Origin: Phytopseudomonas punonensis
GTDB taxonomy: Bacteria > Pseudomonadota > Gammaproteobacteria > Pseudomonadales > Pseudomonadaceae
Length of the DNA stretch: 64,000 nucleotides
Assembly: GCF_900142655.1 (NCBI RefSeq)
Contig: NZ_FRBQ01000005.1
Span: 1-64,000, forward strand
Direction: 5' to 3'
The stretch's first letter is position 1, and every line of letters begins with the position of its first letter. The notes below the pieces were generated by a model. The model saw only the letters and a program-made list of their open reading frames with translations. It ran no database searches and was not told the origin of the DNA. A program made the translations under genes and the position numbers. Below are positions 1-7,128 of the stretch, one piece after another.

Positions 1-74
1 GGCACAGCAGCGCTATGCAGCTATCGCCAGTGGATTTTGAAAAGCGCTATTTCCAGAGCTTGGAAAGTGTCTAG
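1..74 (+). CDS. IS3-family transposase OrfB, C-terminal fragment
   Basis: The third forward frame is open from the window edge and stops at TAG 72-74. It encodes the tail AMQLSPVDFEKRYFQSLESV. A serine-proline followed by an aromatic/glutamate-rich FEKRYF tail is typical of the last residues of IS3-family DDE (rve) transposases. The gene is partial only because the window starts inside it. The matching IS terminus lies 18 bases downstream. Family assignment rests on this short tail plus the terminal repeat, so subgroup and completeness are unknown. Confidence 0.7.
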   Translation, partial: HSSAMQLSPVDFEKRYFQSLESV

Positions 75-92
75 GAAAGCCGGGGCGATTCA
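1..92 (+). mobile_element. Right end of an IS3-family insertion sequence
   Basis: Read on the bottom strand from base 92, the sequence begins TGAATCGCCCCGGCTTTCC. This resembles the TGAA(C/T)CGCCCCGG-type terminal inverted repeats of IS3-family elements in pseudomonads. It overlaps the transposase stop codon at 72-74, as is usual for the right end of these elements. The left end and any target-site duplication lie outside the window. Host sequence starts at about 93. Confidence 0.65.
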
Positions 93-182
93 CCTTTCGA
101 TCCGAATAGTCGGAGTGCCATTTCCCGAGTTGCCAGGTAATGACGTAGGATCGCAGCGTGACGGACGGTGTGGGAGGCAACG

Positions 183-452
183 ATGCTCATCCACAACAAC
201 TGGGTTGGTGACGTAATGTTCTGGATCTTTTTGGCGGCGCTGGGAGCGCTAGCGTTTCGCGTGCTCTACCTGTTCTTCACATCGGGGAAACGTAAGCGCT
301 CCAGCAAACGCGACGCTGGCGAGTCCTCCGGCTCGGGAGGCACCAGCGGCGCCATGATCAGTAACGACAGCGTGTATGGGGATTCCTGTGGTGGTCACGG
401 TGGAGGCGACTGCGGCGGTGGGGGCGACGGTGGTGGAGGGAGCGGCGACTGA
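183..452 (+). CDS. Small membrane protein with Gly/Cys/His-rich tail
   Basis: This 89-residue protein has one hydrophobic segment (about residues 11-32), a basic stretch (KRKRSSKR) just after it, and a tail rich in glycine with interspersed Cys, His and Asp (SCGGHGGGDCGGGG). I chose ATG 183 over GTG 168 because a strong ribosome-binding site (GGGAGG, 172-177) sits five bases before it. The positive-inside rule suggests a cytoplasmic tail, and the Cys/His/Asp pattern could bind metal, but that is inference. Glycine-rich tails of this type occur in several small uncharacterised bacterial proteins. It lies alone between the IS end and nhaA, with no assignable function. Confidence 0.7.
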   Translation: MLIHNNWVGDVMFWIFLAALGALAFRVLYLFFTSGKRKRSSKRDAGESSGSGGTSGAMISNDSVYGDSCGGHGGGDCGGGGDGGGGSGD

Positions 453-773
453 ACCAGGCGCCGCAAGTATCAGCGCTCCAGTGCATCATCTCCCGCGAGT
501 GGACGTGTATCAAAACCGGGCACTGATGCGATAGGCGCATCGATGGGGCGCCGGGCTCAGGCAATTCCAAGTAGGTAATAAAGCTAAGAGCGCCCCCAAA
601 TGCATCCAATTTTTGAGTGGCGCGCGCCAGCGAAAAAATGCGCAGAGCAGAGGCCTGAAAGGCTGGTGCCTGGCCTGATCACCTGTGTAGGATGGCGGCC
701 GGGTGTTAGCCACATGGTGCGGTGATACAGGTTAGTTGCGTTGGTCGGGCCGCCGCGCGGAGCTCGCTCGCCC
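453..773 (+). other. 321-base non-coding leader upstream of nhaA
   Basis: No credible gene was found here. The 3' part can fold: ATCACC (678-683) pairs with GGTGAT (721-726), and inside it TGTG (684-687) pairs with CACA (711-714). It resembles no riboswitch class I can recognise. It may be the nhaA 5' leader, but no promoter stands out clearly. Confidence 0.35.
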
Positions 774-2141
774 ATGAAATCACGCCCGTCTTTTCAGGAT
801 ATTCCTCGTGCCCAGCGTTTGGCCGAGCATACCTTCACTTGCATTCGCAGTCTTTTGCATCGCGAAGCCTTCAGTGGTGTAGTGCTGCTCTTGGCCACTG
901 CCGTCGCGTTGATCTGGGCTAATTCGTCCTACGCCGACAGTTACCACGCGCTCTGGCATGCATCCGTATCATTCGGCTTCGGCAGCTTCGAGTTTTCCCA
1001 GCCCCTGCATTTTTGGATCAACGACGGCTTGATGACCCTGTTCTTTCTGGTCGTCGGTATGGAGATTCGCCGCGAGATGCATGAGGGTGCCCTGGCCGAT
1101 CTGCGCCAGGCGTCATTGCCTATCGCCGCTGCCTGCGGTGGCGTGATCATGCCCGCCCTTATTTACGCCAGCCTCAATCTTAATGGCGCCGGTTTGCATG
1201 GCTGGGCGATCCCGGCCGCCACCGATATCGCCTTCGCGGTAGGCCTGCTGGCCTTGCTGGGCAAGGGGATTCCTTCCGGCGTGCGCATCTTTCTGCTGAC
1301 CCTGGCGGTGATCGACGACGTGATCGCGGTGATCTTGATCGCCTTGTTCTATTCGGACGGCCTCAACTACAGCGGCTTTGCCTTGGCCGGCGTCGGCGCG
1401 CTGGCGGTGCTGGGTTTGCAGCGCATAGGCATCGGTTCGGCCTTCGCCTATGTGCTGCCGGGCGCACTGATGTGGGGCGGCCTGCTGGTGACCGGTGCGC
1501 ACCCGACGCTTGCCGGGGTGGTTCTTGGCCTGATGACGCCGGTGATGTGCCTGCCGACTCGTGAATTGCCGCGCGCTGCGGTGGGGCGGATCGCCCGAGA
1601 ACTCGAAGATGATCGCGGCACCGCCGTGGCGTCCAACGAGGCTGCACAGTCGCTGCGCGAGTTGCGCCTGGCCCAGCGTGAGGTGCTGCCACCAGTGGTG
1701 CGCGTGCAACTGGCGCTGCATCCGTGGGTCACCTTTGGCTTGATGCCGCTGTTCGCGCTGGCCAACGCCGGTGTGAGCCTGAGCGGTACCGATCTGTCGT
1801 CAGCTACCTCGCATTGGGTGATGGCGGGCGTCGCGGTGGCGCTGCTGGTCGGCAAGCCCCTCGGAGTGGTTAGCTTCAGCTGGTTGATGGTCAAACTTGG
1901 CCTGTGCCGCCTGCCGGCCGATATGTCGTGGCGCGGCGTCGCGCTGACCGGCCTGCTCGCCGGGATCGGTTTCACCATGTCGATATTCATCGCTAATCTG
2001 GCATTCAGCGACGCCAATCTGTTGGCTGCTGCAAAGCTAGGCGTGCTGCTCGGCTCGCTGGCTTCTGCGATAGTGGGGCTGACCTGGGGCATAATTTACG
2101 TCCGGCGCTTACGTGCAGAGGCGGTTGGCAGTGCGACTTGA
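774..2141 (+). CDS. nhaA: Na+/H+ antiporter NhaA
   Basis: An inner-membrane antiporter that exports Na+ (or Li+) in exchange for H+ for pH and sodium homeostasis. The 455-residue product carries the NhaA hallmarks: [20 protein letters not shown] near the N-terminus, [11 protein letters not shown], and the paired aspartates of the transport site in [12 protein letters not shown], followed late in the protein by [15 protein letters not shown]. The frame is open to TTG 741, but ATG 774 gives the usual N-terminus (short charged stretch, then the first helix). Length is somewhat above the E. coli protein because of a longer cytoplasmic loop around residues 260-310. It is apparently monocistronic. 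Confidence 0.93.
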   Translation: MKSRPSFQDIPRAQRLAEHTFTCIRSLLHREAFSGVVLLLATAVALIWANSSYADSYHALWHASVSFGFGSFEFSQPLHFWINDGLMTLFFLVVGMEIRREMHEGALADLRQASLPIAAACGGVIMPALIYASLNLNGAGLHGWAIPAATDIAFAVGLLALLGKGIPSGVRIFLLTLAVIDDVIAVILIALFYSDGLNYSGFALAGVGALAVLGLQRIGIGSAFAYVLPGALMWGGLLVTGAHPTLAGVVLGLMTPVMCLPTRELPRAAVGRIARELEDDRGTAVASNEAAQSLRELRLAQREVLPPVVRVQLALHPWVTFGLMPLFALANAGVSLSGTDLSSATSHWVMAGVAVALLVGKPLGVVSFSWLMVKLGLCRLPADMSWRGVALTGLLAGIGFTMSIFIANLAFSDANLLAAAKLGVLLGSLASAIVGLTWGIIYVRRLRAEAVGSAT

Positions 2142-2263
2142 ACCTCAAGCTCGCCCAGCGTCAGTGCTGTGGCTAGCTGATCCGGCTGACGCTACTCGCA
2201 TGCATCTGTGCAGCGCGGTGGCCTATCGATTGTTGATTCTCGCATAGAGAAAATGGTTTTTTC

Positions 2264-2292
2264 GGCCCGTACTTTTGGGTAAAGTGCGGGCC
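2264..2292 (+). terminator. 12-bp hairpin with short T-run between nhaA and mntP
   Basis: GGCCCGTACTTT (2264-2275) pairs with AAAGTGCGGGCC (2281-2292) around a 5-base loop, with one G-T wobble, and is followed by TCTTT. It ends just before the manganese riboswitch. It could end nhaA-side transcripts, or be the first stem of the mntP leader. The T-run is short. Confidence 0.45.
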
Positions 2293-2293
2293 T

Positions 2294-2394
2294 CTTTGGG
2301 GAGTAGCCTGCTGCCAAGTTCGCTCGGCAGCGTTCGTATCAACATTCTCGGCAGCAGCCGTGGTACGAACACCTTTCGGTTGGTGAGACCAATG
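2294..2394 (+). ncRNA. yybP-ykoY manganese riboswitch
   Basis: The conserved aptamer blocks are in order and correctly spaced: TTTGGGGAGTAGCC (2295-2308), TCAACATTCTC (2338-2348) and GTGAGACC (2383-2390). Closing pairs CTTTGG/CCAATG bring the ends together. The element directly precedes mntP, the usual target of this Mn2+-sensing RNA in gammaproteobacteria. Mn2+ binding is known to raise expression of the downstream exporter. The sequence between the aptamer and the GTG start can form two competing stems, described separately. Confidence 0.9.
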
Positions 2395-2448
2395 ACAGAT
2401 ACGTGCCTAAGTCGGGCGCGTGTATCCGTCATTGACTCATAGCCCGAC
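2391..2448 (+). promoter_or_regulatory. Candidate expression platform of the mntP riboswitch
   Basis: Two overlapping stems are possible. Stem A pairs 2391-2406 with 2418-2433 (16 positions, two wobbles, one mismatch) and uses the bases that also close the aptamer. Stem B pairs GTCGGGC (2411-2417) with GCCCGAC (2442-2448), next to the weak GAG ribosome-binding site at about 2450-2452. A switch between them could hide or expose translation initiation of mntP. This is inference from pairing only. Confidence 0.5.
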
Positions 2449-2460
2449 CGAGACGTAACC

Positions 2461-3024
2461 GTGAGCCTCCTATCCCTCGTTTTCCTGGCATTCGCCATGT
2501 CTACCGATGCTTTTGCCGCTGCTGTCGGCAAGGGCGCTTCGCTGCATAAACCTCGTTTTCTCGATGCACTGCGCACCGGGCTTATTTTTGGTGTGATCGA
2601 AGCCATTACCCCGATCATCGGCTGGTTTATCGGCCAGGCCGCGACCAGCTTCGTCGCGGAGTGGGATCACTGGATCGCCTTCACACTGTTGCTGCTGCTC
2701 GGTGGGCACATGATCTACGCAGGCCTGCGACCTGAGGCTGACGATGCCGAAGACAAACCCAAATCCCATTCCTTCTGGGTGCTCGCCACCACTGCGTTTG
2801 CCACCAGCATCGATGCACTGGCGGTTGGGGTTGGCCTGGCGTTCGTCGACGTGAATATCTGGATTGCCGCACTGGCCATCGGCCTGGCGACCATGACCAT
2901 GGCCACCATCGGCGTCATGGTCGGCCGACTGATTGGCACCGCGATTGGCCGAAAGGCCGAAATCCTTGGCGGCGTGGTACTGATCGGCGTAGGCGCAGCG
3001 ATTCTCTACGAGCACACGATGTAA
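2461..3024 (+). CDS. mntP: Manganese efflux pump MntP
   Basis: An inner-membrane Mn2+ exporter that prevents manganese toxicity. The 187-residue protein has six hydrophobic segments arranged as an internal duplication. Each half begins with the MntP signature: [17 protein letters not shown] (about residues 8-24) and [19 protein letters not shown] (about 109-127), with the paired aspartates thought to bind the ion. Length matches the family. It starts at GTG 2461, with a weak GAG site upstream, consistent with control of translation by the preceding riboswitch. It is monocistronic and a terminator follows at 3147-3181. Confidence 0.95.
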   Translation: MSLLSLVFLAFAMSTDAFAAAVGKGASLHKPRFLDALRTGLIFGVIEAITPIIGWFIGQAATSFVAEWDHWIAFTLLLLLGGHMIYAGLRPEADDAEDKPKSHSFWVLATTAFATSIDALAVGVGLAFVDVNIWIAALAIGLATMTMATIGVMVGRLIGTAIGRKAEILGGVVLIGVGAAILYEHTM

Positions 3025-3146
3025 GACTTATCTGCGCGCCTACGACATGCCGCGGAAAGGAAATATGGATGGGTGACTGCCGGTCGGTAGCCAGAGCACG
3101 CCGATCAGCTACCAGATTGTCTACACATCGCTATAACTGAGTCCGT

Positions 3147-3181
3147 AAGCTCCTGCAGCGAACGCGTTGCAGAGGCTTTTT
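3147..3181 (+). terminator. Terminator after mntP
   Basis: AAGC plus CTGCAGCG pairs with CGTTGCAG plus GCTT around an AACG loop, with a 2-base internal mismatch, and is followed by TTTTT. Confidence 0.6.
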
Positions 3182-3255
3182 CCTATGAGCCGTACTCACC
3201 TTTGGCGTGGCGCGATCCCCATTACTGGCTGCTTTTAGTAAGCAGGGCGCCGCTA

Positions 3256-3284
3256 TTGACGGGAACCTGAATGCGCTTGCTAAT
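3256..3284 (+). promoter_or_regulatory. Candidate promoter of the riboswitch-controlled uptake cluster
   Basis: TTGACG (3256-3261) and GCTAAT (3279-3284) are 17 bases apart, matching sigma-70 spacing. Transcription would start about 3290 and run into the cobalamin riboswitch. The palindrome at 3285-3301 abuts the -10 element. Confidence 0.45.
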
Positions 3285-3301
3285 TTGTTATGTTGTAACA
3301 A
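3285..3301 (+). promoter_or_regulatory. 17-bp palindromic operator candidate, Zur-like
   Basis: TTGTTA-TGTTG-TAACAA is a perfect 6-bp inverted repeat with a 5-base spacer. It sits over the predicted transcription start of the uptake cluster, an ideal position for a repressor. The core TGTTAT-N3-GTAACA resembles gammaproteobacterial Zur boxes. A TetR- or MarR-type repressor would fit equally well, and no regulator gene is adjacent. Confidence 0.4.
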
Positions 3302-3397
3302 TAATGAGTGAGCTTTTTATATGGCGCGATTGGTCCTGAGCAAAGAAATGCGCGCGCTCGGACAAAGCGCTGCAGGCGGCTTACTTAATCGTTTAAG

Positions 3398-3577
3398 ATG
3401 CCGCCGCCGGTTTCCGCGAGGAATTAATAGGGAATCCGTCGCCGCCTCTGGTGGCCAAACGGAACTGCCCCCGCAACTGTAGGTACCGAGCAGCGCTGCA
3501 TTCGTGTCACTGGAATCGCTTCCGGGAAGGCCGCGGCGCTGTATGGACGTACCAGTCAGGAGACCTGCCGGCATGGG
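3398..3577 (+). ncRNA. Cobalamin riboswitch
   Basis: The conserved blocks of the adenosylcobalamin aptamer are present in order: AATAGGGAATCCGT (3426-3439), GAACTGCCCCCGCAACTGTA (3462-3481; the B12 box core) and CAGTCAGGAGACCTGCC (3553-3569). Binding of cobalamin normally represses the downstream genes, here an ABC importer. Between aptamer and start codon a perfect GCGGCCATGGCCGC palindrome (3677-3690) could serve in the expression platform. The leader from predicted start to ATG is about 470 bases. Confidence 0.95.
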
Positions 3578-3759
3578 TCTGATCCGCGTTTGGTCGTGGG
3601 CAAGAGCCAGTAATCGAACCAGCCGGCGGGGTGTCCGGGAGGGGGCATCCGTGTTCACTTCCCGAAGGGGACAGGTGCGGCCATGGCCGCGCAGCGTGAT
3701 GTGTTCTCCAGCCTACGCACCTCCGTTTATGCGTATTTGTTGATTAGGAGATCACCCGC

Positions 3760-4776
3760 ATGTTCGTGTCCCGCCTTGCCGTTTTTGGCGCTGCTCTGGG
3801 CCTGTCTTCCCTGGCGCTGGCTGCTAACCCGACGCACTACCCACTGACCCTGGAAAACTGTGGCCAGCAACTGACTTTTGCTGCAGCCCCCAGCAACGCT
3901 GTTACCATTGGCCAGGCGGGCACCGAAATTCTCTATTCGCTGGGTCTGGGCGAGCGCATGGCTGGCACTTCGCTGTGGTTCAGCCACGTGCTGCCCGAGT
4001 TCGAGGCACAGAACGCCAAGGTGCCGCGCTTGGCCGATAACGACCCGAGCTTCGAATCGGTGATCAACAAGCGCCCTGGCCTGGTGGCCGTACAGTTCGA
4101 ATGGATGGTCGGTGAGCAGGGGGTGGTGGGCACGCGCAAGCAGTTTCACGACCTGAGCATTCCGACCTACATCATGCCGACCGACTGCGAAGGCAAGGAC
4201 AATCTGGTTGGCTCCGACGGCACCCGCCTGCAGCCATTCCAGATCGACAGCCTGTACAAAAGCATCCGCCAACTGGCGGCGATTTTCGATGTGCAGGACA
4301 AAGGCGATGCGCTGGTCAACGATCTGCAAGCGCGCCTGGGAGAGGCCGTCGCCGATGCCGAGCAGCGCAAGGCCAGGGATATCTCCGCGCTGTTCTGGTT
4401 CTCCAGCCCCGATATGGAGCTCGACCCTTACGTGGCTGGCCAGAAGGGCGTGGCCGATTACATGATGAAGTCGCTGGGCCTGCGTAACGTGGTCGAGTCC
4501 AGCGAAGAGTGGCCGACGGTCGGCTGGGAAACCCTGGCCAAGGCCAACCCGAGCGTCCTGGTGCTGGCACGCATGGATCGTCGCCGCTTTCCTGCCGACG
4601 ACGTGGAAAAGAAGCTCGAATTCCTGCGTAACGACCCGGTCGCCAAACACATGGATGCCGTCAAGAACGGCCGTATCGTGATCATCGATGCCGACGGCAT
4701 GCAGGCCTCGCTGCGCATGATCAGTGGCATCGAAACCCTGGCCAAGGCCGTAGACGGGTTCGATATCAAACGATGA
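3760..4776 (+). CDS. ABC importer periplasmic binding protein, BtuF/FhuD type
   Basis: A 338-residue exported binding protein of the Peripla_BP_2 class, which captures corrinoids, ferric siderophores or haem and delivers them to a FecCD-type permease. The N-terminus is a signal peptide (basic start, hydrophobic core, ALA-A near residue 21). The fold-typical first lobe has VTIGQAGTEILYSLGLGERM, and the second lobe ends KNGRIVIIDADGMQ. ATG 3760 follows TTAGGAG at a good distance. It is the first gene after the cobalamin riboswitch, and its stop overlaps the permease start (ATGA), so the three genes form one importer. The riboswitch points to cobalamin or another cobalt-linked ligand. Substrate is not provable from sequence, so no symbol is given. 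Confidence 0.88.
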   Translation: MFVSRLAVFGAALGLSSLALAANPTHYPLTLENCGQQLTFAAAPSNAVTIGQAGTEILYSLGLGERMAGTSLWFSHVLPEFEAQNAKVPRLADNDPSFESVINKRPGLVAVQFEWMVGEQGVVGTRKQFHDLSIPTYIMPTDCEGKDNLVGSDGTRLQPFQIDSLYKSIRQLAAIFDVQDKGDALVNDLQARLGEAVADAEQRKARDISALFWFSSPDMELDPYVAGQKGVADYMMKSLGLRNVVESSEEWPTVGWETLAKANPSVLVLARMDRRRFPADDVEKKLEFLRNDPVAKHMDAVKNGRIVIIDADGMQASLRMISGIETLAKAVDGFDIKR

Positions 4777-5807
4777 TCACGCGTGGCTCTCGTCTGTTGC
4801 TGCTGACCGTCGCCTGCCTGCTGTTGCTGGGTGTGGCGGTGATCGCCGGCGTGGCGCTCGGGGAAACGCAGATCGCGCCCTCGGTGGTCTTTCAGGTGCT
4901 GGCCAACAAGCTATTCGGCAGCGGCTTTGCCGTCGATCCGATCGATGAGGGCATCGTCTGGAATTACCGGCTGACGCGCGCCCTGGTCGCGGCGAGCTGT
5001 GGCGCCGGGCTGGCGGTTTCAGGCGTGGTGCTGCAGGCGCTGTTGCGTAATCCGCTGGCCGATCCCTACCTGCTGGGTATTTCCGCCGGTGCCTCCACGG
5101 GAGCGGTCTCTGTGGCGCTGCTGGGGCTTGGCGCGGGCATGTTGTCGCTATCCATGGGGGCGTTCATCGGCGCTATCGCGGCCTTCGCACTGGTCGCGCT
5201 GCTGGCCAGGGCCGCAGGTGGTGGCGCCATCAGCGGCAGCGCGCAGATCATTCTTGCTGGTATCGCGGGCTCGCAGCTGTTCAATGCCATGACCTCGTTT
5301 CTGATCACCAAATCGGCCAGCGCCGAGCAGGCACGGGGGATCATGTTCTGGCTGCTCGGCAACCTGAGCGGCGCGGACTGGCACGATGTAGTGCTCGCCG
5401 TGCCGGTGGCGCTGGCGGGCGTATTGCTGATCACCTTGCATACCCGGGCGCTGGATGCCTTCACCTTTGGCGCCGAGTCGGCTGCCTCGCTCGGCGTGCC
5501 GGTGCGCCGCGTGCAGGCCACGCTGATCGCCGGCACCGCGCTGGTCACCGCGGTGATGGTGTCGATCGTCGGCTCCATCGGCTTTGTCGGCCTGGTGATT
5601 CCCCACGCTGCGCGGCTGCTGGTCGGCTCGCGCCATGGTCGGCTGGTGCCGGTTTCGGCGCTGATTGGTGCAGTATTCCTGATCGCTGCCGATGTGCTGT
5701 CACGCACCGCGATCAAGGGCCAGGTATTGCCGATCGGCGTGGTCACGGCCCTGGTCGGCGCGCCTGCTTTTGCGGTGATCTTGATACGAGGGAGGCGAGT
5801 GCGATGA
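4773..5807 (+). CDS. ABC importer permease, FecCD/BtuC family
   Basis: The 344-residue membrane subunit of the importer encoded with its neighbours. It has many hydrophobic segments (about nine or ten), consistent with the ten-helix BtuC fold. Family motifs include ALVAASCGAGLAVSGVVLQ early, NPLADPYLLGISAGAS, and the late GFVGLVIPHAARLLVGSRH loop that contacts the ATPase. It overlaps the upstream binding protein by four bases (ATGA, 4773) and the downstream ATPase in the same way (5804), implying translational coupling and fixed stoichiometry. Control is through the upstream cobalamin riboswitch and operator candidate. Confidence 0.92.
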   Translation: MITRGSRLLLLTVACLLLLGVAVIAGVALGETQIAPSVVFQVLANKLFGSGFAVDPIDEGIVWNYRLTRALVAASCGAGLAVSGVVLQALLRNPLADPYLLGISAGASTGAVSVALLGLGAGMLSLSMGAFIGAIAAFALVALLARAAGGGAISGSAQIILAGIAGSQLFNAMTSFLITKSASAEQARGIMFWLLGNLSGADWHDVVLAVPVALAGVLLITLHTRALDAFTFGAESAASLGVPVRRVQATLIAGTALVTAVMVSIVGSIGFVGLVIPHAARLLVGSRHGRLVPVSALIGAVFLIAADVLSRTAIKGQVLPIGVVTALVGAPAFAVILIRGRRVR

Positions 5808-6571
5808 ACGCCGTGCTGCAATGCAACGAGCTCGGTTGGTCGGTGAAAGGCCGCGCCATCGTTGCGGGTGTCGATCTGCAGGTGCATCAGGGTGAAACCC
5901 TGGGACTGATCGGCCCGAATGGCTCGGGAAAATCGACCCTGCTCAAGCTGCTCTCGGGTATTCGATCACCGGGCAGTGGCCAGGTGCACCTGCATGGCAA
6001 GCCCCTGACCAGCCTAAGCCGCCGCGAAGTGGCTCGGCAGCTGGCGTTCGTCGAGCAGCAGGCCGACACCAGCGATGCGGTGACGGTACGCGACGCCGTC
6101 GAACTGGGACGCACGCCCTGGCTGTCTGCGTTGCAGCCCTGGTCGGCCGATGACCAGCGAATCGTCAAGCAGGCGCTGGTCGACGTGGATATGGCCGACA
6201 TGGGCGAGCATGCCTGGAGCACCTTGTCCGGTGGTGAGCGCCAGCGCGTGCACATTGCCCGCGCACTGGCGCAGCAACCACAGATTCTGCTGCTCGACGA
6301 GCCCACCAATCACCTGGATATCCAGCACCAGCTGTCGATTCTCAACCTGGTGCGGGCGCTGCCGGTCACCACGCTGATCGCCCTGCATGACCTCAACCAG
6401 GCGCTGGAATGCGACCGCCTCGGGGTCATGGAACGTGGCCGGCTGGTGGCACTGGGCGAACCCGACGAGGTGCTGACCACCGAACGCCTGCGCGACACTT
6501 TCGGCGTGCGCGCCCGCTACCTGACCGACCCGGACGACGGCGCTCGCATCCTGCGCTTCTATCCGGCCTGA
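5804..6571 (+). CDS. ABC importer ATP-binding protein, FepC/BtuD type
   Basis: The 255-residue cytoplasmic ATPase of the same importer. Walker A is GPNGSGKST (about residues 37-45), the signature is LSGGERQRVHIARAL (about 143-157), Walker B ends ILLLDEPTNHLD, and the switch histidine is in ALHDLNQAL. Length and motif spacing match siderophore/B12-class ATPases. The start ATG 5804 overlaps the permease stop. Fourteen bases separate its stop from the pseudoazurin-like gene, so that gene is probably in the same transcript. Confidence 0.94.
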   Translation: MNAVLQCNELGWSVKGRAIVAGVDLQVHQGETLGLIGPNGSGKSTLLKLLSGIRSPGSGQVHLHGKPLTSLSRREVARQLAFVEQQADTSDAVTVRDAVELGRTPWLSALQPWSADDQRIVKQALVDVDMADMGEHAWSTLSGGERQRVHIARALAQQPQILLLDEPTNHLDIQHQLSILNLVRALPVTTLIALHDLNQALECDRLGVMERGRLVALGEPDEVLTTERLRDTFGVRARYLTDPDDGARILRFYPA

Positions 6572-6585
6572 CACGGACGACTGCC

Positions 6586-7017
6586 ATGCCCATTCGCTAC
6601 GCCGCCGCTTTGCTGGCCGCCCTGTTCTGCACTGCGGCCCTGGCCGAGGTGCACGAAGTGAAAATGCTCAACCGTGGTGCCGGCGGTGCCATGGTCTACG
6701 AGCCGGATTACCTGGCCATCGCGCCGGGCGACACGGTGAAGTTCATCGCCACCCAGCCGAGCCACAACGCCGCCAGCGCGCCGGGCTTGATGCCCGAAGG
6801 CGCCGTGCCGTTCAAGGGCAAGATCAACGAAGAGATCGAGGTGAAGTTCGACACGCCGGGCTTATATGGCATTCAGTGCATTCCGCACCTGGCCATGGGC
6901 ATGGTGATGCTGATTCAGGTGGGTGACAGCCAGGCTAGCGGCGTGCAGATTCCCGCATCGCTGCCGACGCGTGCCAAGCAGCGTTTCGAGCAGATTCTCA
7001 GCCGTCTTTCACAATAA
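6586..7017 (+). CDS. Pseudoazurin-like periplasmic type 1 copper protein
   Basis: A 143-residue exported cupredoxin. After a signal peptide ending ALA (residue 20), the mature part keeps all four type 1 copper ligands: His60 (in QPSHNA) and Cys98, His101 and Met106 in YGIQCIPHLAMGM. This is the spacing of pseudoazurin. Pseudoazurins shuttle electrons to denitrification enzymes, but no nir or nos gene is nearby. Here it follows a B12-type ABC importer by 14 bases, downstream of a cobalamin riboswitch. That context suggests a periplasmic redox step linked to uptake, such as reducing a bound metal complex. The role is inferred only. Confidence 0.85.
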   Translation: MPIRYAAALLAALFCTAALAEVHEVKMLNRGAGGAMVYEPDYLAIAPGDTVKFIATQPSHNAASAPGLMPEGAVPFKGKINEEIEVKFDTPGLYGIQCIPHLAMGMVMLIQVGDSQASGVQIPASLPTRAKQRFEQILSRLSQ

Positions 7018-7051
7018 CGACTGCGTTATTTTAGGCGCGTCACCCGATATA

Positions 7052-7070
7052 AATGCGAGTTGTTATTATT
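7052..7070 (+). promoter_or_regulatory. Possible Fur box before the second binding protein
   Basis: AATGCGAGTTGTTATTATT matches about 14 of 19 positions of the Fur consensus written AATGAGAATTATTCTCATT. It lies about 60-77 bases before the ATG at 7129. The AT-rich stretch contrasts with the surrounding sequence. It is imperfect, and no experimental support is available. Confidence 0.4.
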
Positions 7071-7128
7071 ACTGTCCTCTTCTAGTATGCGCCGGCTTTT
7101 CCCTCTAACCGGTCATAACGGAAGACTG

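Noticed and set aside
453..773. A known sodium or other riboswitch class before nhaA
   Set aside because: Pairing is possible, but none of the conserved blocks of a class I know is present.
1113..1721. 202-codon frame opposite nhaA
   Set aside because: Gln/His-rich shadow of a membrane protein gene.
6586..7017. Denitrification role for the pseudoazurin-like protein
   Set aside because: No nir, nor, nos or Anr-box context exists nearby, and the linkage is to an ABC importer under a cobalamin riboswitch.
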